Positions 27,947-35,945 of a DNA stretch of 64,000 bases are shown one piece after another. The first letter of the stretch is position 1, and each line of letters begins with the position of its first letter. The DNA is taken from NCBI RefSeq assembly GCF_017603825.1, contig NZ_CP072014.1, positions 3,782,001-3,846,000 on the forward strand, written 5' to 3'. Source of the stretch: Arthrobacter crystallopoietes. Its GTDB lineage: Bacteria; Actinomycetota; Actinomycetes; Actinomycetales; Micrococcaceae. The notes beneath the pieces are model-generated. The model was given only the letters and a program-made list of their open reading frames with translations. It was not told the DNA's origin and did no database searches. The position numbers and the translations under genes were made by a program.

Positions 27947-30900
27947 GTGCCAGAGCATCCCAATCTTCGTCTACCCGAGGAATTCGGCGGTAACGAATGG
28001 CTCGTCGACGAGATTTACGAGCAGTACCTCCAGGACAAGAATTCGGTGGACAAGAAATGGTGGAGCATTTTTGAATCGGCCGGCGCCGGCTCAGCTCAAA
28101 CCGCTAATGGCAATGCACCGCGCGCTGCAAGGGAGGAAACCGACCCCCAGACGCGCCAACTGCCGGTAGTCAAGGAGCCCAAGGGCACCCCGGCTGCGTC
28201 CGCCGAAACCACCGCAAACAACCGCAGTGCGGAAAAGCGGATCCCCGCGGATGCCGAGCCTGCACCCAATACTTCCAAGGACAAGGCTGTGCCCGCCGCC
28301 GCTGCCGATGCGGCCAAGCCCGAGCCGAAGACAGCTCCCATCCCGGCTCAGCTGCCGAAGTCTTCACCCAACTCCCAGACCGAGGAAGACAAAATCTCGG
28401 TCCTGCGCGGCCCCGCCAAGGCCATCGCCACCAACATGGACCAGAGCCTGAGTGTTCCGACGGCTACGACGGTGCGCGCTGTGCCCGCGAAGCTGCTGAT
28501 CGACAACCGCGTGGTCATCAATTCCAACCTGGCACGCGCCCGCGGCGGCAAGGTCTCCTTTACCCACCTCATCGGCTACGCCGTGGTCAAGGCACTGGGC
28601 CAGTTCCCCAGCCAGAACGTGCACTATGACGAGGTCGACGGCAAGCCCGTTGCGGTCCAGCCGGCGCACGTTAACTTCGGCATCGCCATCGACATGCCCA
28701 AGCCCGACGGTTCCCGCCTTCTTGTTGTTCCGAATATCAAGAAGGCAGAAACCATGAACTTCTCGGAGTTCTGGCACAACTACGAGGACCTCATCAAGCG
28801 CGCCCGTGCCGGTAAGCTGACCGCCGACGATTACGCGGGCACCACCTCGTCACTGACCAACCCGGGCGGCATCGGCACTGTTCACTCGGTGCCCCGGCTG
28901 TCCAAGGGCCAGGCGACCATCATCGGCGTCGGCGCTCTCGAATACCCCGCCGAATTCCGCGGGTCAAGCGAGAAGACCATAGCCGCGCAGGGTGTTGGCA
29001 AGATCATCACGTTGACCTCCACGTATGACCACCGCGTCATCCAGGGCGCCGGCTCGGGCGAGTTCCTGCGCCTCGTGGAGTCGCTTCTGCTCGGCGAGCA
29101 GGACTTCTACGACGAGATCTTCGAAGCCCTGCGAATCCCGTACGAGCCGGTTCGCTGGCGTCCGGACAACCAGGTTGACGTAGAACTGCAGGTCAACAAG
29201 ATTGCCCGCATCCAGCAGCTCATTCACGCTTACCGGGTCCGCGGCCATCTCATGGCGGACACCAACCCGCTGGAGTACGTCCAGCGCAAGCATCCTGACC
29301 TGGACATCCTCACTTACGGTTTGACCATGTGGGACCTGGACCGCGAGTGGGTCACGGGCGGCTTCGGCGGCAAGTCCCGGCTGAAACTGCGCGATATCCT
29401 GGGCGTGCTCCGCGATGCTTACTGCCGCACCACCGGCATCGAGTACATGCACATCCAGGATCCGGAAGAACGTAAGTGGTTCCAGGACGAGTTGGAGCGC
29501 CCGTACGCGAAACCCAGCCGCGAGGAGCAGTTGCGCGTCCTGGGCAAGCTCAATGCAGCCGAGGCGTTCGAAACGTTCCTGCAGACCAAGTTCGTGGGCC
29601 AGAAGCGCTTTTCGCTGGAAGGCGGCGAATCCCTGATTCCGCTGCTGGACGCTGTCATCTCCGACGCAGCCGACGACGGCCTGGACGAAGTCGCCATCGG
29701 CATGGCCCACCGCGGCCGCTTGAACGTGCTGACCAACATTGCCGGCAAGACCTACGCCCAGGTGTTCCGCGAGTTCGAAGGGACGCAGGACCCGCGCAGC
29801 GTCCAAGGCTCGGGTGATGTGAAGTACCACCTCGGCACCGAGGGCACCTTCACCTCGGACAACGGCAACGAGACCAAGGTCTACCTCGCCGCCAACCCTT
29901 CCCACCTTGAAGCCGTTGACCCGGTCGTCGAAGGCATCGTGCGTGCCAAGCAGGACCGTCTCGACCAGGGCGACGGTGCGTTCGGCGTGCTCCCCATCAT
30001 CATCCACGGCGATGCGGCATTCGCGGGCCAGGGCGTCGTTGCGGAGACGCTCAACCTGTCCCAGCTGCGCGGCTACCGCACAGGCGGTACGGTGCACGTC
30101 ATCGTCAATAACCAGGTCGGTTTCACCACCTCGCCGCACGCGTCGCGCTCCTCGGTGTACTCCACCGACGTAGCCAAGATGATCCAAGCGCCGGTCTTCC
30201 ACGTCAACGGGGATGATCCCGAAGCCGTTGTCCGGGTGGCACAGCTTGCGTACGAATACCGCCAGCGTTTCCACAAGGACGTTGTCATCGACATGGTCTG
30301 CTACCGCCGGCGCGGGCACAACGAGGGCGATGATCCCTCGATGACCCAGCCGATGATGTACAACCTGATCGAAGCCAAGCGCTCCACCCGCAAGTTGTAC
30401 ACCGAAGCCCTCGTCGGCCGCGGCGACATCACGCAGGACGAGGCAGACCAGGCGCTTCGCGACTATCAGGAACGCCTGGAGCGAGTCTTCGCCGAAACGC
30501 ATGCCGCCCAGACCTCCCCGATTCCGGTTGTCACCAAGGACGCGGCCGCCGTCTCGGACATCGAACGCCCGCTGTCCCAGCAGGCCGAAGACGAGATCCG
30601 CCTACCAGCCAGCACGGCTGTCAGTTCCGAGGTGCTCGCCCAGATCGGCAAGGCGCACGTCAGCATCCCCGAAGACTTCACCGTGCACCCGAAGCTCAAG
30701 GCGCTGCTGGAGAAGCGAGAGCAGATGTCGCGTGAAGGTGGCATCGACTGGGGCTTCGGCGAAATTGCCGCCTTCGGCAGCCTGCTGATGGAAGGCGTTC
30801 CGGTCCGTCTGGCTGGCCAGGACTCCCGCCGCGGTACTTTCGTCCAGCGCCATGCCGTCTTCCATGACCGGTCGTCCGGCAAGGAATGGGCACCGCTTAC

Positions 30901-31765
30901 ACAGCTGTCCGAAGACCAGGCCAAGTTCTGGATCTACGACTCGCTGCTCTCTGAATATGCGGCCATGGGCTTCGAATACGGTTACTCGGTAGAGCGGCCG
31001 GACGCGCTGGTCATCTGGGAAGCGCAGTTCGGCGACTTCGTCAACGGCGCACAGACCGTAATCGACGAGTTCATCTCCTCGGCTGAGCAGAAATGGGGAC
31101 AGCGTTCCTCGCTGGTCCTCATGCTGCCGCACGGCTATGAAGGCCAGGGGCCAGACCACTCCTCCGCTCGCATCGAACGATTCCTGCAGATGTGCGCTGA
31201 AGACAACATGATCGTGGCCAACCCGACCACCCCGGCGTCGCACTTCCATCTGCTGCGCCGCCAGGCCTACAGCCGCCCGCGCAAGCCGCTGATCATCTTC
31301 ACACCCAAGCAGCTGCTGCGTCTCAAGGCTGCCTCCGCCAAGGTCGAGGACTTCACGGAGGGCCGCTTCCAGCCGGTCATCCCCGAGGTCCAGGAACTGA
31401 ACGCTGGGGAAGTCGACCGGATGGTCCTGGTATCTGGACGCCTGTACTACGATCTGCTGGCTGCCCGCCAAAAGAACGGCGACACCAAGACGGCTCTGGT
31501 GCGGGTCGAGCAGCTGTACCCGCTGCCAGCCCAAGAAATCGAGGCCGAATTGGCCAAGTATCCGAACGCCGAAGTGGTCTGGGCCCAGGACGAGCCCGCG
31601 AACCAGGGACCGTGGCCTGTCATCGGAATGATGCTGCCGCAGAGGGTGGACATGAACCTGCGTCTGGTTTCGCGTCCCGCGTCCGCCGCCACCTCAACAG
31701 GTTCTGCCAAACGGCACGCTGTCGAGCAGGACGTCCTTGTGAAAAAGGTGTTTGAGCGTAAGTAA
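27947..31765 (+). CDS. kgd: Multifunctional 2-oxoglutarate metabolism enzyme (E1o with fused acyltransferase domain)
   Basis: The 1272-residue protein joins a short E1 N-terminal helix (PEEFGGNEWLVDEIYEQYL), an Ala/Pro/Lys-rich linker (about 40-145), an E2-type acyltransferase domain (about 150-380, with catalytic DHRVIQGAGSGEFLR) and the thiamine-diphosphate E1 domain (about 400-1270, GMAHRGRLNVL, HVNGDDPEAV). This is the actinobacterial Kgd/OdhA layout that combines with E2p and lipoamide dehydrogenase to make succinyl-CoA in the TCA cycle; no lipoyl domain is present. The start is GTG. The 293 nt upstream contain no gene; a TTGGCC/TAGACT pair with 19-nt spacing near 27785-27815 is a weak promoter candidate. 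Confidence 0.96.
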   Translation: MPEHPNLRLPEEFGGNEWLVDEIYEQYLQDKNSVDKKWWSIFESAGAGSAQTANGNAPRAAREETDPQTRQLPVVKEPKGTPAASAETTANNRSAEKRIPADAEPAPNTSKDKAVPAAAADAAKPEPKTAPIPAQLPKSSPNSQTEEDKISVLRGPAKAIATNMDQSLSVPTATTVRAVPAKLLIDNRVVINSNLARARGGKVSFTHLIGYAVVKALGQFPSQNVHYDEVDGKPVAVQPAHVNFGIAIDMPKPDGSRLLVVPNIKKAETMNFSEFWHNYEDLIKRARAGKLTADDYAGTTSSLTNPGGIGTVHSVPRLSKGQATIIGVGALEYPAEFRGSSEKTIAAQGVGKIITLTSTYDHRVIQGAGSGEFLRLVESLLLGEQDFYDEIFEALRIPYEPVRWRPDNQVDVELQVNKIARIQQLIHAYRVRGHLMADTNPLEYVQRKHPDLDILTYGLTMWDLDREWVTGGFGGKSRLKLRDILGVLRDAYCRTTGIEYMHIQDPEERKWFQDELERPYAKPSREEQLRVLGKLNAAEAFETFLQTKFVGQKRFSLEGGESLIPLLDAVISDAADDGLDEVAIGMAHRGRLNVLTNIAGKTYAQVFREFEGTQDPRSVQGSGDVKYHLGTEGTFTSDNGNETKVYLAANPSHLEAVDPVVEGIVRAKQDRLDQGDGAFGVLPIIIHGDAAFAGQGVVAETLNLSQLRGYRTGGTVHVIVNNQVGFTTSPHASRSSVYSTDVAKMIQAPVFHVNGDDPEAVVRVAQLAYEYRQRFHKDVVIDMVCYRRRGHNEGDDPSMTQPMMYNLIEAKRSTRKLYTEALVGRGDITQDEADQALRDYQERLERVFAETHAAQTSPIPVVTKDAAAVSDIERPLSQQAEDEIRLPASTAVSSEVLAQIGKAHVSIPEDFTVHPKLKALLEKREQMSREGGIDWGFGEIAAFGSLLMEGVPVRLAGQDSRRGTFVQRHAVFHDRSSGKEWAPLTQLSEDQAKFWIYDSLLSEYAAMGFEYGYSVERPDALVIWEAQFGDFVNGAQTVIDEFISSAEQKWGQRSSLVLMLPHGYEGQGPDHSSARIERFLQMCAEDNMIVANPTTPASHFHLLRRQAYSRPRKPLIIFTPKQLLRLKAASAKVEDFTEGRFQPVIPEVQELNAGEVDRMVLVSGRLYYDLLAARQKNGDTKTALVRVEQLYPLPAQEIEAELAKYPNAEVVWAQDEPANQGPWPVIGMMLPQRVDMNLRLVSRPASAATSTGSAKRHAVEQDVLVKKVFERK

Positions 31766-31775
31766 GTAAGATGTT

Positions 31776-31812
31776 GGGTGGGGTGCACAGACACCCCACC
31801 CACTTCTTTTTA
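31776..31812 (+). terminator. Rho-independent terminator after kgd
   Basis: GGGTGGGGTG pairs perfectly with CACCCCACCC around a 6-nt loop and is followed by the T-rich CTTCTTTTTA. It lies 10 nt after the kgd stop. Confidence 0.92.
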
Positions 31813-31848
31813 ACCAGAGGCCTGCCCTAACCAACCAGAAAGCATCTT

Positions 31849-32448
31849 GTGGAGCAACGCAAAATCAGGATCGCCGCTGTCGGCGACGAACTCCTTGCCG
31901 GTACCGGTGATCAGCGCGCCCTCGGTTGGCTCGGACGGACTCTGGCCCGGACCAATCCCGCGCCGGCCAGCCTCGAATCGTTCACTCTGGCATCGCCTAA
32001 CGAGGGCACGGAGGAGCTTGCCGGACGTTGGCTGCAGGAGGCAGGACGTCGGTTTGATGACGGTTACGAAAACCGGCTCGTTATCGGACTGTCCGACCGC
32101 GACCTGGATCTGGAGCTGACAACCGCCCGGAGCCGGCTGAATCTGGCCAACATTCTTGATGGTGCAGCGCAGTTAAGCGTCAAGGCTTTCGTCGTCGGTC
32201 CACCGCCCGGCCTCGATGCAGAGCGCAACCAACGCCTTGCCGAACTGTCCGCTGCATTCGGCGATGTCACCACCCGACGCAAGCACGTCTACGTTGATAC
32301 CTTCACTCCCCTGCTCAATCACGAACAGTGGCGCACGGATCTTGCCGCTAACGGCGGTGCTCCCGGGCAGGCCGGCTACGGTTTGATCGCCTGGCTGGTC
32401 CTCCACCGCGGCTGGTACAGCTGGTTGGAACTGCCCGAGCCCTCCTGA
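31849..32448 (+). CDS. SGNH-hydrolase-fold protein lacking the usual nucleophile
   Basis: The 199-residue protein starts with IRIAAVGDELLAGTGDQRALGWLGR, the block I position of GDSL/SGNH esterases, but the nucleophile serine is replaced by glutamate (GDEL). The C-terminal block, normally DxxH, reads NGGAPGQAGYGLIAWL, without that pair. A fold-level relationship is therefore likely but hydrolase chemistry is doubtful. I recall similar GDEL proteins in other actinobacteria, so the change may be a family trait. The GTG start follows a weak GAAAG. It sits between kgd and the bL37 gene; its role is unknown. Confidence 0.75.
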   Translation: MEQRKIRIAAVGDELLAGTGDQRALGWLGRTLARTNPAPASLESFTLASPNEGTEELAGRWLQEAGRRFDDGYENRLVIGLSDRDLDLELTTARSRLNLANILDGAAQLSVKAFVVGPPPGLDAERNQRLAELSAAFGDVTTRRKHVYVDTFTPLLNHEQWRTDLAANGGAPGQAGYGLIAWLVLHRGWYSWLELPEPS

Positions 32449-32524
32449 CTAACTAACGCTCCCCTGGCCGTGGTCCGCCGGTCAACACCGTTCAGCCGCC
32501 GTCACCGGTTAGGCGTGCATGGAC

Positions 32525-32549
32525 GGATGTGGGAGACTGGTACGCAGTT
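32525..32549 (+). promoter_or_regulatory. Possible SigH-type promoter before the bL37 gene
   Basis: GGAT (32525-32528) and GTT (32547-32549) are separated by 18 nt, close to the SigH/SigR pattern GGAAT-N18-GTT but with one base missing in the -35 box. It would start RNA about 20 nt before the bL37 start codon. The match is partial, so this is only a candidate. Confidence 0.25.
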
Positions 32550-32576
32550 CTTTTTCATCAAGGTAAGGAGGCAGCT

Positions 32577-32651
32577 ATGAGCAAGCGAGCACGCAAGCGT
32601 CGTGACCGTAAGCGCGGCGGCGCAAACCACGGTAAGCGCCCCAACACCTGA
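32577..32651 (+). CDS. Large-subunit ribosomal protein bL37
   Basis: A 24-residue, strongly basic protein (MSKRARKRRDRKRGGANHGK then RPNT) is preceded by AAGGAGG at 5 nt, an ideal ribosome binding site. It matches the actinobacterial bL37 first seen in the structure of the Mycobacterium smegmatis ribosome (pattern K-R-x-R-K-x-R-D-R-K ... A-N-H-G-K-R-P-N). There too it lies near sigH-rshA, as far as I recall. It is far below normal gene-finding length limits and is easily missed. Confidence 0.9.
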   Translation: MSKRARKRRDRKRGGANHGKRPNT

Positions 32652-32702
32652 GCTACCGGTTCCCCGGTAAGGCTTACGGGTCACCCGCCAGCTGAATAAT
32701 GC

Positions 32703-32748
32703 AGGAACCCCCGACGACCAGCAGGTCGCGGGGGTTCCTCTTTGTTTA
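32703..32748 (+). terminator. Rho-independent terminator after bL37
   Basis: AGGAACCCCC pairs with GGGGGTTCCT, extended by an inner GACC/GGTC arm, and CTTTGTTTA follows. It ends the bL37 transcript and faces the end of rshA on the other strand. Confidence 0.88.
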
Positions 32749-32763
32749 TGCCGGGACGCACTT

Positions 32764-33039
32764 CTAGGCGTCGGCCTGCACCGAGTCAGCGGCTTCCAAG
32801 TGCCCGATCCGGTCCAGAATCCGTTCCTTCAGTGTCTGCGGCGCAGCCTCTTGGCACGACCTCTTGACTACGCTTCGGATCAGGCACTCCAGGCTATGCT
32901 CCTGGGCGCATTCCTCGCAGCCGTCCAGATGCTGTTTGATCTCGTTGAGGTCCTCGCGGGACAACGCGCCGTCAACGTACTCATAGATCCGCTTCATGCG
33001 GTCGTCTTCGCAGTCGCCCAAGCCGTGGCAGTCGCTCAT
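32764..33039 (-). CDS. rshA: Zinc-containing anti-sigma factor RshA/RsrA
   Basis: The 91-residue protein has the ZAS motif [12 protein letters not shown] (HxxxCxxC, near residue 37) with more cysteines at DCHGLGDC near the N-terminus and in RSCQE near residue 61. In the family, reduced RshA/RsrA holds SigH/SigR; oxidation forms a disulfide, releases zinc and frees the sigma factor. Its ATG overlaps the sigH stop by 4 nt, the normal coupled arrangement. Confidence 0.94.
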   Translation of the reverse strand: MSDCHGLGDCEDDRMKRIYEYVDGALSREDLNEIKQHLDGCEECAQEHSLECLIRSVVKRSCQEAAPQTLKERILDRIGHLEAADSVQADA

Positions 33040-33722
33040 TTGCCGTTCTCCTGTTTTGTCCCGACTGTGGTTTTGTCCGTCTTTTTGCCCATTCCGCGTT
33101 CGTGCGCGTAGTCGGCCAGCAGATCGCGCAATAGCTTGCGTCCGCGGTGGAGACGGGACATAACCGTTCCGATCGGGGTGTTCATGATTTCCGATATTTC
33201 TTTGTAGGCAAAACCTTCTACGTCTGAAAAGTAGACGGCCAGCCTGAACTCCTCCGGGATCGCCTGGAGGGCTTCTTTGACGTCCGAATCCGGCAGGTGG
33301 TCCAAGGCCTCCGCTTCGGCGGACCGAAGGCCCGTCGAAGTGTGCGAAGCCGCTTGGAACATCTGCCAGTCCTCAACCTGGTCCGCGTTGGATTGGAGCG
33401 GTTCGCGCTGCCGTTTGCGGTACAGATTGATATAGGTGTTGGTCAGGATCCGGTAGAGCCACGCCTTGAGGTTGGTCCCCGGCTTGTATTGATGGAAGGC
33501 CGAAAACGCCTTCGTGTACGCCTCTTGGACCAGATCTTCGGCATCACTGGGATTGCGGGCCATACGCATGGCAGCTGAATAGAGCTGGTCCACGTACTGC
33601 ATGGCGTCGCGCTCAAAGCGGGCACTGCGTTCTTCTGGTGTCTCGGTGTCAGCGGCCGCTGCCGGCGCGGATTCCTCCGTAGCCTCCAGGGGGGCAGCCT
33701 CATCGGATTTGTCTGTTGTCAT
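33036..33722 (-). CDS. sigH: ECF sigma factor SigH/SigR (thiol-oxidative stress)
   Basis: From the ATG at 33722 the protein has 228 residues: region 2 (about 45-115, [17 protein letters not shown] and [19 protein letters not shown]) and region 4 (about 160-215, [28 protein letters not shown]). It directs RNA polymerase to thiol-stress promoters and is held by RshA encoded next. The frame is open further upstream: a GTG at 33809 with AAGGA 6 nt before it would add 29 residues, and a GTG at 33860 would add 46. The GGAAT-N18-GTT promoter upstream would produce RNA covering these starts, so a long isoform is possible. Confidence 0.93.
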   Translation of the reverse strand: MTTDKSDEAAPLEATEESAPAAAADTETPEERSARFERDAMQYVDQLYSAAMRMARNPSDAEDLVQEAYTKAFSAFHQYKPGTNLKAWLYRILTNTYINLYRKRQREPLQSNADQVEDWQMFQAASHTSTGLRSAEAEALDHLPDSDVKEALQAIPEEFRLAVYFSDVEGFAYKEISEIMNTPIGTVMSRLHRGRKLLRDLLADYAHERGMGKKTDKTTVGTKQENGK

Positions 33723-33874
33723 CGGCACCAAGTCTACGCTGGAGGTGTTCCGGGCAGGGTCCAAACGCAGCTGCAGTCCCGCAGCAGGCTGAAGAGTTGC
33801 TGATGGCACTGATTGTCCTTTCGACACGTTGGCGCCGGCGCTATGTTCGAGAACCCGCACCTATTGCTGCTCTT

Positions 33875-33903
33875 CACAACGACGCAGGCACCGTACTTAT
33901 TCC
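33875..33903 (-). promoter_or_regulatory. sigH: SigH/SigR-type autoregulatory promoter of sigH
   Basis: On the minus strand GGAAT (33903-33899) and GTT (33880-33878) are separated by exactly 18 nt, matching the SigR/SigH consensus GGAAT-N18-GTT. The start of RNA would fall near 33870, upstream of all three candidate sigH start codons. Autoregulation of this kind is established for SigR and SigH. The rest of the interval from sigH to the DoxX-like gene holds no other gene. Confidence 0.75.
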
Positions 33904-34043
33904 GCCCTCGGTCATCGTGGATTCCCCAACGTTGCGCCTGCAGGATGTACAGGGCACGCAAAAGTGCCAGACTAGAGAACAGCGTCACCAGCAGTCCTAG
34001 AAACAGCTTCCGCACTGCGGACAGCGCCAGCCAGGAGGTACTT

Positions 34044-34592
34044 ATGACCATCGTTCGCTTTGTTGCCCGCCCGATGCTTGCCGCAACGTTTGTGGCTTCG
34101 GGAGTCGATCGCTTGCGAAATGCGCAGGACACCGCGGACCAGCTTCAGCCGGCCCTGCGGCAGGTCCAGTCCATGGTTCCCTCCGCAGCACCGGTAACAG
34201 GCAACGAGAAGCTGGTTGCCCAGGTCATTGGTGCCACTCAGGTTGGGGCCGGCGTTTTGCTGGGGATCGGCAAATTCCCACGCATTGCGGCACTGCTTCT
34301 GGCAGGAACGGCAGCGGCGAACGCACTGGTGGAATTCAATGCCGCGGACGCTACGTCGCCTGATTCCCGCCGGGCCCGGCGCAACCAGTTACTTAAGAAC
34401 GTGTCCCTCATCGGCGGCGTTCTGTTGGCCGCCGTTGATACCAACGGCCGTCCCGGACTGGTCTGGCGTGCCGAACATCTCGCCTCTGACGCGCGCAGAA
34501 ATGTGCAGACCTTCAGCAAGGATGCCCGCAAACAGCTGCAGAAGGCTGAGCGGACCGTGCGGGCAGCTGCCTCCGATGTGGTGGGTTCCTAG
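34044..34592 (+). CDS. DoxX-family membrane protein
   Basis: The 182-residue protein resembles the DoxX/DUF4267-like small membrane family: RFVARPMLAATFVASGVDRLRN at the start, hydrophobic segments about 55-80 and 85-105, then a long amphipathic, basic tail (DARRNVQTFSKDARKQLQKAE). DoxX proteins in mycobacteria work with superoxide dismutase in thiol/oxidative defence; the position beside sigH fits but is only suggestive. AGGAGG lies 5 nt before the ATG. It ends 5 nt before aroA, so the two may share a transcript. Confidence 0.85.
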   Translation: MTIVRFVARPMLAATFVASGVDRLRNAQDTADQLQPALRQVQSMVPSAAPVTGNEKLVAQVIGATQVGAGVLLGIGKFPRIAALLLAGTAAANALVEFNAADATSPDSRRARRNQLLKNVSLIGGVLLAAVDTNGRPGLVWRAEHLASDARRNVQTFSKDARKQLQKAERTVRAAASDVVGS

Positions 34593-34597
34593 TTTTC

Positions 34598-35944
34598 ATG
34601 ACTGAGCAAGCAAGCGTCGGCGGCAAGAGCACTCACTGGCCCGCACCTTTCGCCCCGGGGCCGGTCGATGCCACGGTTTACGTACCGGCCTCGAAATCAC
34701 TGACCAACCGCTACCTTGTGCTCGCAGCTCTGGCGGACGGTCCGTCGCGGCTGCGGGCACCGCTGCACTCGCGGGATTCGGTTCTCATGATCGATGCACT
34801 GCGCGCGCTCGGGGCCCGCGTCGAGGAAACGCCGGGCGAGGGCCGGTTCGGTCCCGACCTGCTGGTCACGCCTATTGAACAGGACCGGGAGCTGGGCGAG
34901 ACGCGAGTGGATTGCGGGCTGGCCGGTACCGTGATGCGCTTCGTACCGCCGCTGGCAGCATTGTGCACGGGAACCGTGACCTTCGACGGCGATCCGCAGG
35001 CAAGGAAGCGGCCGATGGGCAGTACCATCGACGCGCTGCGCGGCCTCGGCATCCGGCTGGAGGACGGCGGGAACCGCTCGCTGCCGTTCACGCTGGCCGC
35101 TTCCGGCGGCGTCGACGGCGGGCATCTGGTCATCGACGCCGGAGCCTCCTCCCAGTTCGTCTCGGCGCTGCTGCTGGTCGGCGCCAGATTCGGCAACGGG
35201 CTGCATCTCGAACATTCCGGCCAGAGCGTCCCCAGTCTGGACCACGTTGCCATGACCGTGGCGGTACTGCGCAGCGTCGGGGTTGAAGTTGACGATTCCC
35301 GGCGGAACCACTGGGTGGTCCGGCCCGGATTGATCAGGGCTTTCGACGTCACTGTCGAACAGGACCTTTCCAATGCTGGCCCCTTCCTCGCGGCGGCCCT
35401 GGCCACGAAGGGAACGGTTCGGATCCCGGGCTGGCCGGAGGAAACCACCCAGGTCGGTGACAAATGGCGCAGCATTCTGGCGCAACTCGGCGCCACCGTC
35501 AGCTATGAGAACGGCACCCTCACGGTGACCGGCGGGCCTGAGATCACCGGGGCGCACCTCGCCGACACCAGCGAACTTGCCCCGACCACGGCGGCGCTCT
35601 GCGCCCTCGCCGGCAGCGAATCCAGGCTCACCGGAATCGCCCATTTGCGCGGACATGAAACAGACCGGCTGGCGGCTCTGGTCGCGGAAATCAATGCTTT
35701 GGGCGGCGATGCCGAAGAAACCGACGACGGCTTGATCATCCGTCCGAGGCCGTTGCATGGCGGGGTCTTCCATTCATATGAGGACCACAGGATGGCCACT
35801 GCCGGAGCCATTATCGGGCTGGCAGTCGAGGGCGTGGAAGTCGAAGACATCGGCACCACGGCCAAGACCATGCCCGAGTTCCCGCGGCTATGGCAGCACC
35901 TGTTCGAGACATCCGTCCGCCAGTCCGAGGCGGGAGCGCTCTAA
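34598..35944 (+). CDS. aroA: 3-phosphoshikimate 1-carboxyvinyltransferase (EPSP synthase)
   Basis: The 448-residue enzyme joins shikimate-3-phosphate and PEP in the shikimate pathway. Visible are PASKSLTNRYLVLAAL (substrate-binding lysine), DCGLAGTVMRF, GDPQARKRPM and the C-terminal HEDHRMATAGA-like block (SYEDHRMAT). Length is normal. It follows a small DoxX-like gene by 5 nt and is followed by rsgA after 1 nt, the usual aroA-rsgA-hisN order of actinobacteria near sigH. Confidence 0.97.
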   Translation: MTEQASVGGKSTHWPAPFAPGPVDATVYVPASKSLTNRYLVLAALADGPSRLRAPLHSRDSVLMIDALRALGARVEETPGEGRFGPDLLVTPIEQDRELGETRVDCGLAGTVMRFVPPLAALCTGTVTFDGDPQARKRPMGSTIDALRGLGIRLEDGGNRSLPFTLAASGGVDGGHLVIDAGASSQFVSALLLVGARFGNGLHLEHSGQSVPSLDHVAMTVAVLRSVGVEVDDSRRNHWVVRPGLIRAFDVTVEQDLSNAGPFLAAALATKGTVRIPGWPEETTQVGDKWRSILAQLGATVSYENGTLTVTGGPEITGAHLADTSELAPTTAALCALAGSESRLTGIAHLRGHETDRLAALVAEINALGGDAEETDDGLIIRPRPLHGGVFHSYEDHRMATAGAIIGLAVEGVEVEDIGTTAKTMPEFPRLWQHLFETSVRQSEAGAL

Positions 35945-35945
35945 G

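Noticed and set aside
28964-30502. A 512-codon minus-strand frame inside kgd
   Set aside because: It is antisense to the thiamine enzyme domain and shows no domain or ribosome binding site of its own.
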